Counted from the stretch's first letter, positions 17,821 to 27,044 are shown. The stretch is 64,000 bases of DNA from Flavobacterium sp. N502540 (GCF_025947365.1 NZ_CP110012.1:1922001-1986000); one strand, 5' to 3'. Program-made: numbers and translations. Notes: generated from the letters alone by a model not told the origin.

Positions 17821-19053
17821 ATGAAAATTGCTTGTTACGATTGTAATACAGAAACTGAATTAAGAGTTGGTTTTGAGGTTGTGAATTTTGTATGTCCCAA
17901 TTGTCAGAGTTTGTATACTCGTGATAGTGAAGGGATGTTTCGCAGAAGATCTAAGTATAAAACCACACTCAATGATTTCCCATTGGCGATTGGTGATGTT
18001 GGCTTTTTAAAAGGAAGCGAATACAAAGTCACTGGGATCCTGGTTAAAAAAGTTCATCCTGATTACAGATGGACCGAGTTTATATTGGAGAATCACGAAA
18101 ACGAGTGTATTTATCTTTCGGTTTCTAACGGACATTGGATTCTACTAACTGAAATGGAAGAGGTTTTTGATGTAAAAAAGCATCCTTTGATTCTGGAGCA
18201 CAATAACAAAGACTATAATATTTTCGAATATTCAGATGCTGCAATTATAAACGCTCAGGGGTTTTTCGATTTCGAATTGCCTCAGAATAAAAACATACAT
18301 TTAGTAGAGTACATAAGACCGCCGTATATGATTTCTGTGGAAAGAATGAATGGTGTTGAAACTGCTTTTTACGGAGAATATATTAAAAAAGGAGAAATAA
18401 AAAAGGCTTTTAAGAAGATTACTTTACCGTATCAGTCTGGTGTAAATATGGTGCAGCCATCCCGGTTTGACCTTAATAATACAGCAATTATTTTTTGCTG
18501 TATTGCTGCATTGCTGATAGCAACCAACTGGTTTATCTATAAGGATCAATTTAAACAAAAGGTGTTTTCCAAAACCATAAAATTTACTGAATTTAATAAT
18601 AAAGAAATCACGAGTGATGCTTTTATTCTAAACGGCGGTTCGGCACCGCTGAGTATTACAGTTGCTACAGATGTTGATAATTCTTGGGCGAATCTTAATG
18701 TCGCTTTAGTAAATGAAGTGACCAATGATGAAATTTATGCCAATAAAGACATAGAATTTTATCACGGCTATTCTGATGGAGAATCATGGACAGAAGGAGA
18801 CAATATGGAGAAGTTCAATATTTGTGGTGTTAAAGCAGGAAGATATCATCTCTTGATAACCCCAATGAAAGCACCGGAAGATGTCAATAATAGTGAAATG
18901 CGTGTAAATGTAGTTTGGAACGAACCATCAAACAGAAATGTCTGGATGGTCGTTATAGCTATGATTTTCATTTACTTAATAATATGGTTTTTTACGTATA
19001 ATTTTGAAAAAGAGAGATGGGCTGATAGTTCTTATTCTCGTTACGATGAATAA
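17821..19053 (+). CDS. Zn-ribbon, DUF4178-like membrane protein
   Basis: 410 residues. An N-terminal zinc ribbon (CYDC...CPNC, first 30 residues) is followed by a DUF4178-like region over about 40-205 (DVGFLKGSEYKVTGILVKKV, WTEFILENHE, GHWILLTEMEEVFDVKK). One transmembrane helix lies at about 220-237 (TAIIFCCIAALLIATNWF). A beta-rich extracytoplasmic region follows, then a second helix at about 378-396 (VWMVVIAMIFIYLIIWFF). No enzymatic motif is seen. DUF4178 genes are known to travel with DUF350 and spermidine-synthase-like genes, as here. Confidence 0.7.
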   Translation: MKIACYDCNTETELRVGFEVVNFVCPNCQSLYTRDSEGMFRRRSKYKTTLNDFPLAIGDVGFLKGSEYKVTGILVKKVHPDYRWTEFILENHENECIYLSVSNGHWILLTEMEEVFDVKKHPLILEHNNKDYNIFEYSDAAIINAQGFFDFELPQNKNIHLVEYIRPPYMISVERMNGVETAFYGEYIKKGEIKKAFKKITLPYQSGVNMVQPSRFDLNNTAIIFCCIAALLIATNWFIYKDQFKQKVFSKTIKFTEFNNKEITSDAFILNGGSAPLSITVATDVDNSWANLNVALVNEVTNDEIYANKDIEFYHGYSDGESWTEGDNMEKFNICGVKAGRYHLLITPMKAPEDVNNSEMRVNVVWNEPSNRNVWMVVIAMIFIYLIIWFFTYNFEKERWADSSYSRYDE

Positions 19054-19059
19054 ATAGTC

Positions 19060-19239
19060 ATGAAAAAAATTTCGGATTTTATCTTTAATAATGCCGCTTC
19101 ATTAGCAATAGGATTTTTTTGCTTTGGAGTTTATCTTTATTTTGCAATTGCGGGAAACCGAATTTGCGATTGCGAAACCACAGAAAATTACAAGTCAACG
19201 GGAAGCCGGACTTCTTATAACCGTTTTTATCACAAATAA
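19060..19239 (+). CDS. Small single-pass membrane protein in polyamine operon
   Basis: 59 residues from ATG 19060, found by reading the gap between its neighbours. One hydrophobic helix covers about 12-31 (AASLAIGFFCFGVYLYFAI). It is followed by a Cys pair (RICDCET) and a Ser/Tyr/Arg-rich tail (TGSRTSYNRFYHK). Spacing is 6 bases from the upstream stop and 9 bases to the next ATG, and it lies exactly in the direction of the operon, so I regard it as a real gene. No family is recognised. Confidence 0.65.
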   Translation: MKKISDFIFNNAASLAIGFFCFGVYLYFAIAGNRICDCETTENYKSTGSRTSYNRFYHK

Positions 19240-19248
19240 TATTTTACT

Positions 19249-19464
19249 ATGGATTTAATACATCTTCAACCAGTAGTTAATTCAGTTATTTTTTCTTTTT
19301 TAGGAATTATCATTTTATTGGCAGCTTATCTAATTATCGAAAAACTTACACCGGAAAATACCTGGAAAGAGGTAGGGGAGAAAAATAATGTTGCCGTTGC
19401 GATTGTTTTGGCCGCATTCATCATCGGGATTTCGATGATCATTAGTGCAGCGATTCATGGGTAA
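19249..19464 (+). CDS. DUF350 (YjfL-like) inner-membrane protein
   Basis: 71 residues with two transmembrane helices: about 11-29 (VIFSFLGIIILLAAYLII) and about 48-69 (VAVAIVLAAFIIGISMIISAA). The loop LTPENTWKEVGEKNN between them is typical of DUF350. Full-length YjfL has two such repeats, so this is the short single-repeat form. Its last 8 bases overlap the ATG of the aminopropyltransferase. Confidence 0.75.
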   Translation: MDLIHLQPVVNSVIFSFLGIIILLAAYLIIEKLTPENTWKEVGEKNNVAVAIVLAAFIIGISMIISAAIHG

Positions 19465-20977
19465 AAAGTTTCTTAGGTTTGAATTTCTTTTGCTGTTTGC
19501 CGTATTTATTATTGCGACCTGCGGGCTTATCTATGAGCTAGTTGCAGGAACGTTAGCAAGTTATTTATTAGGCGATTCTGTAAAACAATTTTCATTTATT
19601 ATTGGAGTGTACCTATTTTCGATGGGTATTGGCTCCTTTTTTTCAAAGTTTTTCCACAAAAATCTGCTCAATACATTTGTCGAAATCGAGATTTTGGTGG
19701 GTTTGATAGGAGGCCTGAGTTCGGTAGTTTTATTTCTATTGTTCGAAAGTGTTGAATCCTTTCAATTCATATTGTACCTGTTCGTTTTTGTAACGGGCTT
19801 TTTGGTCGGATTAGAGATTCCGCTTTTAATGAATATTTTAAAAGACAAAGTCGAATTTAAGGACTTGGTTTCTAATGTATTTACGTTTGATTATATTGGG
19901 GCCCTGCTGGCTTCGATACTTTTTCCTTTGGTTTTAGTTCCAAAACTAGGAATAATGGGAACCTCACTTTTCTTTGGAATGATCAATGTAAGCATAGCCA
20001 TTGTGTTGTGTTTTTTGCTTACCAAAGAACTAAAAAAGCCTTATTTCTTAAAAGTAAAAGCTATTTTTTCATTTATCGTTTTACTTACGGTTTTTATTTT
20101 TTCGGATGCAATTTTATCTTATTCAGAAGGAAAACTATATGGCGAAAATATAATTTATACCAATACAACACCTTATCAGCGAATTGTTTTAACGCACAAC
20201 AAAAGCGATTACAGATTGTATTTAAACAACAATCTTCAGTTTAGTTCTGCAGATGAATACCGGTATCATGAAGCCTTAGTTCATCCGGCAATGTCAATGG
20301 CAAAAGCGGTAAAAAATGTTCTGGTTTTAGGAGGAGGTGATGGATTGGCAGTTCGGGAAATCCTGAAATACAAAGAGGTTCAAAAAGTAACTTTAGTCGA
20401 TCTGGACGAAGGGATGACCAGACTTTTTAAAACTAATAAAGTATTGACGAAATTCAATCAAAATTCACTAAACAATCCGAAAGTTACAGTTATAAATACG
20501 GATGCTTATATCTGGGCAAAAAGTTGTCAGGAGAAGTTTGACGTTGCGATTATAGATTTCCCCGATCCGTCAAATTATAGCTTAGGAAAGTTATATTCTT
20601 TGAATTTTTATCAAACTATCAAAGGAATTTTAAAACCTAATGCGGCAGTTGTCATTCAGACGACTTCACCCTATTTTGCGCCTAAGTCATTTTGGTGTAT
20701 TAATAAAACAGTAATGCAGGTTTTTCCTCAGGTCGATGCTTATCATGCCTATGTTCCTTCGTTTGGAGAATGGGGATATACCATTGCAATCAATGGTTTT
20801 GGATCCGGTTTTAACGAAGTGAATAGAAAAAGTCCCGGATTGAAATTCTACAATTACCAGTTTGACAGATTTAATTATTTTACCAACGATATGATTTCAA
20901 ATGAAATAGAAATTAATCGTTTGGATAACCAGATTTTAGTACGCTATTTTGATGAAGAATGGGGAAAATTGCAATAA
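19457..20977 (+). CDS. Membrane-embedded polyamine aminopropyltransferase (spermidine synthase-like)
   Basis: About 506 residues from ATG 19457; a GTG at 19445 would add four. The N-terminal ~210 residues form about seven transmembrane helices. The C-terminal spermidine-synthase fold has NVLVLGGGDGLAVREIL (AdoMet-type binding loop), LVDLDEG, and the catalytic-type motif IDFPDPSNYSLGKLYS, with an EYRYHEALVHP segment before it. Such fusions are proposed to aminopropylate a membrane-associated or imported substrate. SpeD supplies the donor. It overlaps both neighbours (8 bases with DUF350, 26 with the flavoprotein). Confidence 0.85.
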   Translation: MGKKFLRFEFLLLFAVFIIATCGLIYELVAGTLASYLLGDSVKQFSFIIGVYLFSMGIGSFFSKFFHKNLLNTFVEIEILVGLIGGLSSVVLFLLFESVESFQFILYLFVFVTGFLVGLEIPLLMNILKDKVEFKDLVSNVFTFDYIGALLASILFPLVLVPKLGIMGTSLFFGMINVSIAIVLCFLLTKELKKPYFLKVKAIFSFIVLLTVFIFSDAILSYSEGKLYGENIIYTNTTPYQRIVLTHNKSDYRLYLNNNLQFSSADEYRYHEALVHPAMSMAKAVKNVLVLGGGDGLAVREILKYKEVQKVTLVDLDEGMTRLFKTNKVLTKFNQNSLNNPKVTVINTDAYIWAKSCQEKFDVAIIDFPDPSNYSLGKLYSLNFYQTIKGILKPNAAVVIQTTSPYFAPKSFWCINKTVMQVFPQVDAYHAYVPSFGEWGYTIAINGFGSGFNEVNRKSPGLKFYNYQFDRFNYFTNDMISNEIEINRLDNQILVRYFDEEWGKLQ

Positions 20978-22580
20978 AGGAAGGCGGAATTTCGTAAAAG
21001 GAATCACAGCATCTTTGCTCTTAATTCCTTTTATACAGTTTTGTTCTGATAAAATAGCAGTCCTGATGATTCGGTTATCAGGAACAAATCATCTTTTAGG
21101 ACATCGCTTGTGGATAAAAGATTTTCCGAAACCGAAAGAACAAATAAAAATACCTTATTTGATTATTGGTGGCGGAATATCAGGTTTGAGTGCCGCACGA
21201 CAGTTTCATAAAAAGGGAGTCTCTGATTTTTTATTGATTGAAATGGCAGATCATTTAGGAGGAAACTCTTCAAATGGTCAAAATAAATATTCTAAGTACC
21301 CTCTGGGAGCACATTATTTGCCGCTTCCAAATTTTGAAGATAAAGAACTTCTTGGTTTTCTTGAAGAAGAAAAGATTATTTTGAGTTATGATAAAAAAGG
21401 ACTTCCGGTTTTTGATGAATTGCAGCTGACTTTTGCGCCGGATGAAAGGTTGTTTTATAAAAACAATTGGCAGGAAGGAGTTGTTCCAAAGGAAGGAAAT
21501 TCAGAAGAAGAACATAAAGAATTTCAACGATTTTTCAGAGAAATGGACGCTTTTAGAAGCGCAAAAGGAGAAGATCAAAAATACTTATTTGATATTCCAA
21601 TACATCTTTCTTCTAAAGATCAAGAAACAAGAGCATTGGATAAAATTACTATGCAGCAATGGTTTGAGAAGAATAATTTTAAATCAAAACCCCTGTTTAA
21701 TTATATTGATTATTGCTGTAAAGATGATTTTGGATTAGGAATTACTTTTGTCTCAGCTTGGGCGGGAATTCATTATTTTGCAGGACGAAAACAAGATGCA
21801 GCTGCAGAAAAATCCGATAGCGTTTTAACCTGGCCGGAAGGAAATGCCAGATTAGCACATCATCTTAAAAAATACACAGCGCAAAAAACACTCAAAAATC
21901 ATTTGGTTTATGAGGTGAAAATCGAAAAAGACAAGGTTGTTGTTCAGGCATTTGATGATGTTAATAAGTCTTCGATAGAAATAATAGCGGATAGCGTTAT
22001 CATGGCAACGCCGCAATTTGTAAATCAATACCTCATTAAAGATCGTAAACAATTTACAAAACAGTTTCACTACACACCATGGCTTTTGGCGACTTTAGTG
22101 GTAAACAATTTGGCTGATAATTTAAGTTTTCCTCTTTCGTGGGATAATGTGATTTATGAGGCAAAAGGTCTCGGTTACGTTTATGCACAGCACCAAACAC
22201 TAAATCAGATTCAGGACAAAAAAGTAATTACGTATTATTACAGTTTCTCATCTGCAGATCTAAAGAAAACACGTAAAGAAATTTATAAAAAAGACAAAGA
22301 ATATTGGAAACAGGTCGTTTTTAATGACTTGAAAATTGCCCATCCGGATATTGAAAATGATACTGAAGAAATGGAAATTTTCTTATTAGGGCATGGAATG
22401 ATTTCGCCGGTGCCTGATTTTATTTTTGGAGAAGCAAAGAATAAAGCTTCACAAAGTATTGAAAATCAAATCTACTTTGCTCATTCTGATTTGTCGGGGA
22501 TTTCAATTTTTGAAGAAGCTTTTCACCAAGGAATTAATGCCGTAAATAAACTTTTAGATGGAACAGCCCTGGATTCATAA
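20952..22580 (+). CDS. Tat-exported FAD amine-oxidase-like protein
   Basis: About 542 residues from ATG 20952. A twin-arginine signal (GRRNFVKG, then a hydrophobic LLLIPFIQFC) lies within the first 32 residues. The Cys after it could be lipidated. The FAD dinucleotide-binding motif is LIIGGGISGLSAARQF, followed by LIEMADHLGGNS, typical of flavin amine oxidases and phytoene-desaturase-like enzymes. The C-terminal flavin segment is IYFAHSDLSGISIFEEAF. Cofactor-loaded export to the periplasm beside polyamine genes suggests oxidation of a polyamine or its conjugate there (inference). Confidence 0.8.
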   Translation: MKNGENCNKGRRNFVKGITASLLLIPFIQFCSDKIAVLMIRLSGTNHLLGHRLWIKDFPKPKEQIKIPYLIIGGGISGLSAARQFHKKGVSDFLLIEMADHLGGNSSNGQNKYSKYPLGAHYLPLPNFEDKELLGFLEEEKIILSYDKKGLPVFDELQLTFAPDERLFYKNNWQEGVVPKEGNSEEEHKEFQRFFREMDAFRSAKGEDQKYLFDIPIHLSSKDQETRALDKITMQQWFEKNNFKSKPLFNYIDYCCKDDFGLGITFVSAWAGIHYFAGRKQDAAAEKSDSVLTWPEGNARLAHHLKKYTAQKTLKNHLVYEVKIEKDKVVVQAFDDVNKSSIEIIADSVIMATPQFVNQYLIKDRKQFTKQFHYTPWLLATLVVNNLADNLSFPLSWDNVIYEAKGLGYVYAQHQTLNQIQDKKVITYYYSFSSADLKKTRKEIYKKDKEYWKQVVFNDLKIAHPDIENDTEEMEIFLLGHGMISPVPDFIFGEAKNKASQSIENQIYFAHSDLSGISIFEEAFHQGINAVNKLLDGTALDS

Positions 22581-23580
22581 AGCAAAAACAGATTCATTGT
22601 TAATCATTGGACCGTCATTTTTTGTGCTGGCCGTTGTTTTGGTTTTTCAGGATTATATCACTTCAATTGAAGATAATTATTCGTTTTATACCTGGCTTTT
22701 TCTAATTGTATTTATTGACGTGGCACATGTTTATGCAACTTTATTTAAAACCTATTTTGTAAAAGAAGAATTTCTGAAAGACAAGAAGAGATTGATTCTT
22801 TTACCTGTTATTTGCTTCGTTACAGGAATGGTTTTATTTTCTTTTGGGAGTTTGATTTTTTGGTCTTTTTTGGCCTATATAGCTGTTTTTCATTTTATTC
22901 GACAGCAATATGGGTTTATGCGATTATATGCTCGTAATGAAGTCAAAACAAAGACCTCCGTCTGGATTGATAATCTGGCAATTTATGCTTCTACGATTTA
23001 CCCAATGCTGTTTTGGTTTTTTTCACCCGAAAGAAAATTTAATTGGTTTGTTGAAAATGAATTCTTTCGATTTGAAAGCGAAGTGATTTTAGAAATTTTG
23101 TTTTGGGCTTATATTGCCATTCTGTCTCTTTACGTTATTCGCACGATAATCGTTTCGGTCAAAACTAAATTCTTTAACATCCCTAAAAACAGCATTATTT
23201 TGGGAACTGTACTTTCATGGTATTTTGGGATTGTTTACTTCAATGACGACCTTATTTTTACGCTGTTAAATGTAGTTTCACACGGAATTCCTTATATGGC
23301 TCTGGTTTACTTTAAAGAAATTGATGGAAAGGGGGGAAAAGAAATAGGTGTTCTGACTTATTTAAAGAGATACAATGGCGTTTTAATTTACATTGGGATA
23401 TTAGTAGTAATTGCTTTTTCAGAAGAGTTTCTTTGGGAGTTTTTTGTTTGGAATGAAAATATTGCAGTAAGCACCAACTTCGATTTCTCAGGATGGCAAT
23501 TTCTATTAGTGCCGCTTCTGAGTGTACCTCAATTTACACATTACATTTTAGATGGTTTTATCTGGAAGACTAAAAAATAA
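22558..23580 (+). CDS. Polytopic membrane protein, last gene of polyamine operon
   Basis: 340 residues with about nine hydrophobic helices. One segment, YIAVFHFIRQQYGFMRLYAR, has charged residues inside a membrane region. Late His residues lie in VVSHGIPYMALVYFKE and PQFTHYILDGF, and these could bind a metal or a lipid head group. I do not recognise the family. Its start overlaps the flavoprotein end by 23 bases, and a terminator follows, so it closes the operon. Confidence 0.6.
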   Translation: MEQPWIHKAKTDSLLIIGPSFFVLAVVLVFQDYITSIEDNYSFYTWLFLIVFIDVAHVYATLFKTYFVKEEFLKDKKRLILLPVICFVTGMVLFSFGSLIFWSFLAYIAVFHFIRQQYGFMRLYARNEVKTKTSVWIDNLAIYASTIYPMLFWFFSPERKFNWFVENEFFRFESEVILEILFWAYIAILSLYVIRTIIVSVKTKFFNIPKNSIILGTVLSWYFGIVYFNDDLIFTLLNVVSHGIPYMALVYFKEIDGKGGKEIGVLTYLKRYNGVLIYIGILVVIAFSEEFLWEFFVWNENIAVSTNFDFSGWQFLLVPLLSVPQFTHYILDGFIWKTKK

Positions 23581-23605
23581 ATTAAATCTGAATATCAAAT
23601 AAATT

Positions 23606-23645
23606 AAAAAACGGCTTGTGAATAAAGTTTCACAAGCCGTTTTTG
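23606..23645. terminator. Bidirectional terminator closing the polyamine operon
   Basis: AAAAACGGCTTGTGAA (from 23606) pairs with TTCACAAGCCGTTTTT (to 23645) around a five- to eight-base loop. It lies between convergent genes. Confidence 0.85.
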
Positions 23646-23658
23646 AATATAAGTCTAT

Positions 23659-24177
23659 CTATATTGTGTGTTGCAGCTTAATCTCAAACAAACTAAAAGA
23701 GCCTTCTTTATAATGTTCCGGTAATTCGCTTGTCCATTCGATGGAGCTAATGCCTTTGTAGTCGAAACCACAACTAGTATAATATTTATTTATCCTTTCG
23801 TTACCGCTATGTGTATCAAGCCTGATGTATGATTTGTTATTCTCGCGAGCATATATTTTTGCCCATTCGATGATTTTTTTAACATACGACTGTCCTCTGA
23901 ATTTCGGGTTCGTAGCAATGCGATGAAGATAAATGGCAGGGTCTGCACTGGCTTCTTTCCAGATAATCAAATCGTTAAATGTAAGCACAAAGGTACAGGC
24001 AATCTCGTCTCCTTCTTTGATGATGAAATGGCGATTTTCGGCAATTTCATTTTCTATAAGTGTTCTCTCAAAGCCTCTCCAGCTTTTATTATTGACCGTT
24101 TTTTGATAGGAGGTAGCGGCATTGTAAAGATCAAAAACGGCATCGATATCTTCGTTTGTAGTTTTAAAAAATTCCAT
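23659..24177 (-). CDS. GNAT family N-acetyltransferase
   Basis: 172 residues. The GNAT acetyl-CoA-binding motif A is seen as YLHRIATNPKFRGQSYVKKI (about residues 85-105). It is followed by YIRLDTHSGNERINKYYTSC, the usual motif B. The substrate is unknown. A TACCTTTG -7 box at 24212-24219 lies 35 bases upstream. Confidence 0.8.
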   Translation of the reverse strand: MEFFKTTNEDIDAVFDLYNAATSYQKTVNNKSWRGFERTLIENEIAENRHFIIKEGDEIACTFVLTFNDLIIWKEASADPAIYLHRIATNPKFRGQSYVKKIIEWAKIYARENNKSYIRLDTHSGNERINKYYTSCGFDYKGISSIEWTSELPEHYKEGSFSLFEIKLQHTI

Positions 24178-24211
24178 TATTGGGTGGTATACTGTAGATT
24201 AATGAATTCCT

Positions 24212-24219
24212 CAAAGGTA
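24212..24219 (-). promoter_or_regulatory. -7 box (TACCTTTG) for GNAT gene
   Basis: Perfect TAnnTTTG match on the minus strand, 35 bases before the GNAT start. Confidence 0.4.
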
Positions 24220-24257
24220 AATCTTTAAGAAGCGTAAAGTCCCATGAAACATCAGTT

Positions 24258-25217
24258 TTAACTTTTTTCAGGAGTATTCAGCCACACCACATTTTGTTCG
24301 GATTGATGCTCCTGACCAATAATATCGCGATATAATTCTGGTCTCCTTGCTTTTATGTAACGGTTTCCGCCAGCCTGAATGCACTTTTCAGGAGTTAATA
24401 GTGCAGTTACAAAAGAGTCTTCAAAAGAGCTGCATTCGGAAAGAATATCGCCAAAAGGATCAATAATCATCGAACAGCCATTTTTCAGTTGATCATCGTC
24501 CATTCCAATTGGGTTCGAGAATACGGCATAAATAGCATTGTCATAGGCTCTTGCAGGAAGCCATTTCATGAGCCAGTCCCTGCCCTTCATTCCTTCAAAT
24601 TCCAGTCGGAGAGAAGTAGGATCAGACTCACGATTTTCCCATAGCTGTGGAGCAACAAATCCGGCACCCGGTCGGGTAGAAGGGGTACACATCGTAACGT
24701 GAGGCATAAAAATAATCTGGGCACCTAAAAGAGTGGTAGCGCGAACATTCTCAATAATATTGTTGTCGTAACAAATTAGAATACCACATTTCCATCCTTT
24801 AATCTCAAAGATACAGTATTGGTCGCCCGGACTAAGGTGCGGATTGATAAACGGATGAAGTTTTCGGTATTTGGCGACCAAACCATTTTTGTCTACACAC
24901 ACATAAGCTTTAAATAAGTTATCGTCTTCGTCTTTCTCAAAGAGCCCCGCCAGAATCACGATATTGTGGTTTCGGGCAATTTCCGTTAATTTCAGAATAC
25001 TTTCTCCACTCGGAATTAATTCTGCCAGGTTCAGCATTTGTTCTTTTGACAGATGTCGGGCAAAAGTATAGCCTGTTACAGAACACTCGTGAAAGGAGAT
25101 AACATCGCAGCCCTGACTTGCTGCCTGTTGTGAAAGTTTTTCAATTACGGATAAGTTATAGCTTTTGTCGCCACTTTTGTTCTCGAACTGAGCCGTGGCT
25201 ATTTTTAAATTTTTCAT
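24258..25217 (-). CDS. Carbon-nitrogen hydrolase (nitrilase superfamily)
   Basis: 319 residues. The catalytic Glu-Lys-Cys triad is visible: Glu in SFHECSVTGYTF (about 43), Lys in YRKLHPFINPH (about 118) and Cys in CGILICYDNNI (about 149). It is likely a cytoplasmic amidase or N-carbamoyl-amine amidohydrolase type enzyme. The substrate cannot be read from sequence. An AraC regulator lies 70 bases upstream in the same direction, but the nitrilase has its own -7 box at 25240-25247. Confidence 0.85.
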   Translation of the reverse strand: MKNLKIATAQFENKSGDKSYNLSVIEKLSQQAASQGCDVISFHECSVTGYTFARHLSKEQMLNLAELIPSGESILKLTEIARNHNIVILAGLFEKDEDDNLFKAYVCVDKNGLVAKYRKLHPFINPHLSPGDQYCIFEIKGWKCGILICYDNNIIENVRATTLLGAQIIFMPHVTMCTPSTRPGAGFVAPQLWENRESDPTSLRLEFEGMKGRDWLMKWLPARAYDNAIYAVFSNPIGMDDDQLKNGCSMIIDPFGDILSECSSFEDSFVTALLTPEKCIQAGGNRYIKARRPELYRDIIGQEHQSEQNVVWLNTPEKS

Positions 25218-25239
25218 AATGCTTACTATTGATTAGAGA

Positions 25240-25247
25240 CAAAGGTA
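25240..25247 (-). promoter_or_regulatory. -7 box (TACCTTTG) for nitrilase gene
   Basis: Perfect TAnnTTTG match on the minus strand, 23 bases before the nitrilase ATG. It lies in the spacer after the AraC gene. Confidence 0.45.
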
Positions 25248-25286
25248 GCATTGGTACTATTTTGAAAATTGTACAAAACCGACATT

Positions 25287-26114
25287 CTAAAGCAGAATAG
25301 GCGGAACAGTTTTGATGAGATTATTGGCTAATTTCCCGGTATTGTTTAAGTATTCTTTTGGAGTGATTCCGGTGTGTTTTTTGAATTCCTTTATCAGATG
25401 AGATTGATCCGAAAAACCGGCATTGTAGCTGATGTTTGTGAGATTTGTATCGACAGACTTATCTTTTAATAGTTTTAAGAAATAATGCAGCTTGATAATA
25501 TTTCCAAATTTCTTCGGATTTAATCCGATGCACTCTTTGAACTTTCTTTCCAGATGACGTTCCGTATAACCTGTAAATTTAGCCAGTTGGTTTACATTAA
25601 AACTCCCTTTATGTACAGTAATAAAACGAAGCGAACTTTCAATAATTAATTGGTAAGAAGCTGTTTTGTCGGAAATATAAGTGCCGAAAAAATGATTGAG
25701 AAGATCAACTTTCTTTGAGATCGTATAATTTTCGCATAGCTGCTCCTGAAGAATTAAACCGTCTCTGTTAAAAATAGTATCAATAGAAACAATAGAGTCG
25801 AGAAATTCATAAGCCGGAATGCCCAACAATTGATGAATCCCGTTAGGCTGAAAAACAACAATTATAAGAGTGATTTCCTGGTTGGAATAAATGTCTTTAA
25901 ATCCCGTAAGTTGCCCATACAAAAAAGAATCCGGTAAGAAGCTCTGAACTTCTTGATGGTTTAGATCAGAGGTAAGGTTGCCTTTTAAAGAAAACACAAT
26001 ACCGGTATTACCATCCGAAAACAGACGAAGCTTTTGTTCGGATACTTCTTTGGTATCTAAAAAAAGATAATGTTTAATGTAAGGTGCTAATTCTACTGAT
26101 GGTGAAATCTGCAT
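25287..26114 (-). CDS. AraC family transcriptional regulator
   Basis: 275 residues. The N-terminal ligand or dimerisation domain covers about 1-155 and begins ISPSVELAPYIKHYLFLD, as in DUF6597-type regulators. The C-terminal AraC double HTH covers about 165-260, with VNQLAKFTGYTERHLERKF and a second helix pair ending FSDQSHLIKEFKKHTGITPK. It is upstream of and parallel to the nitrilase gene, which is a plausible target. Confidence 0.85.
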   Translation of the reverse strand: MQISPSVELAPYIKHYLFLDTKEVSEQKLRLFSDGNTGIVFSLKGNLTSDLNHQEVQSFLPDSFLYGQLTGFKDIYSNQEITLIIVVFQPNGIHQLLGIPAYEFLDSIVSIDTIFNRDGLILQEQLCENYTISKKVDLLNHFFGTYISDKTASYQLIIESSLRFITVHKGSFNVNQLAKFTGYTERHLERKFKECIGLNPKKFGNIIKLHYFLKLLKDKSVDTNLTNISYNAGFSDQSHLIKEFKKHTGITPKEYLNNTGKLANNLIKTVPPILL

Positions 26115-26245
26115 TGCTTAAAAGATTATGGACTGCAGTCAATTGTTGTTACTTCTTCAAAAGTCAATTGTATGAGATCATTTTGATTTGTGAAGAATAA
26201 CTTTTGATAAAATTAAGGATATTTTTCCAATTAAGATTTTAAATG

Positions 26246-26977
26246 TTAGTTCTGTAAAGCTACTCTCACCACTGGTAAAATACGTTCTGTAAATAAAGTA
26301 TAAGCTTTTGCAGAAGGATGTAAGCCATCTGCGGCCACCAAATCAGGATTGTCAAGACCTTTGCGGGAAATATCGGTTATCGAAACAAAAACAACATCAT
26401 TGAGTTTGCAGTAGCTTTCAGCAAAGGAATTGTATTGATTGATTTCGCCTGAAATTCTTTCACCTTCTCCCTCCATTTGTATTTTGCCAAAAGGAGTATA
26501 AGCATAATCCGGAATCGAGATAACAATTACCCTTTTTTTATTCCCTTTTGCTAAAACAATTGCCTTGTTTACGAGCTCCGGAAACTCTTTCTCATAGATC
26601 GAAAAGCTTTTTCCCTGATACTGATTGTTTACCCCGATAAGAAGTGTGACTAAATCATAGTTAGGATCCGGATTTTGGGTGTTTATTGCCGAAATTAAAT
26701 TAGTGGTAGTCCATCCGGTGGTCGCAATAATCTTTAAAGAAAAGCTGGCTTGCGGGTAAATTGCCGTTAAACTCGATTTTAACTGTTCAGGAAATCCGCA
26801 CGTTTCGCATACGCTTTGTCCGATGGTGTAGCTGTCTCCTAAAGCCAAATATTTTATGGAACCGAAAAGAGGAGTAATTGGAAAAGTAGATATTTCCGAA
26901 GAGGTTTCGTCAGAACTACAGCTTAGCAGGAATATAGAGAGGATAACAATAACTATTTGTTTGAAATGCAGTTTCAT
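26246..26977 (-). CDS. SGNH/GDSL hydrolase lipoprotein
   Basis: 243 residues. The lipoprotein signal ends SIFLLSCSSDE (Cys at about 20). SGNH block I is LALGDSYTIGQ (nucleophilic Ser). Block III is LLIGVNNQYQG, and the final DGLHPSAKAY holds the catalytic Asp and His. It is an esterase or lipase-like enzyme anchored in an envelope membrane. It is probably monocistronic. Confidence 0.85.
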   Translation of the reverse strand: MKLHFKQIVIVILSIFLLSCSSDETSSEISTFPITPLFGSIKYLALGDSYTIGQSVCETCGFPEQLKSSLTAIYPQASFSLKIIATTGWTTTNLISAINTQNPDPNYDLVTLLIGVNNQYQGKSFSIYEKEFPELVNKAIVLAKGNKKRVIVISIPDYAYTPFGKIQMEGEGERISGEINQYNSFAESYCKLNDVVFVSITDISRKGLDNPDLVAADGLHPSAKAYTLFTERILPVVRVALQN

Positions 26978-27044
26978 AATTTTGACAAATTAAGTTTCGA
27001 TTCATTTTAAACAAATAGTTACGTTAAATAACTTGTTTCGGTTT

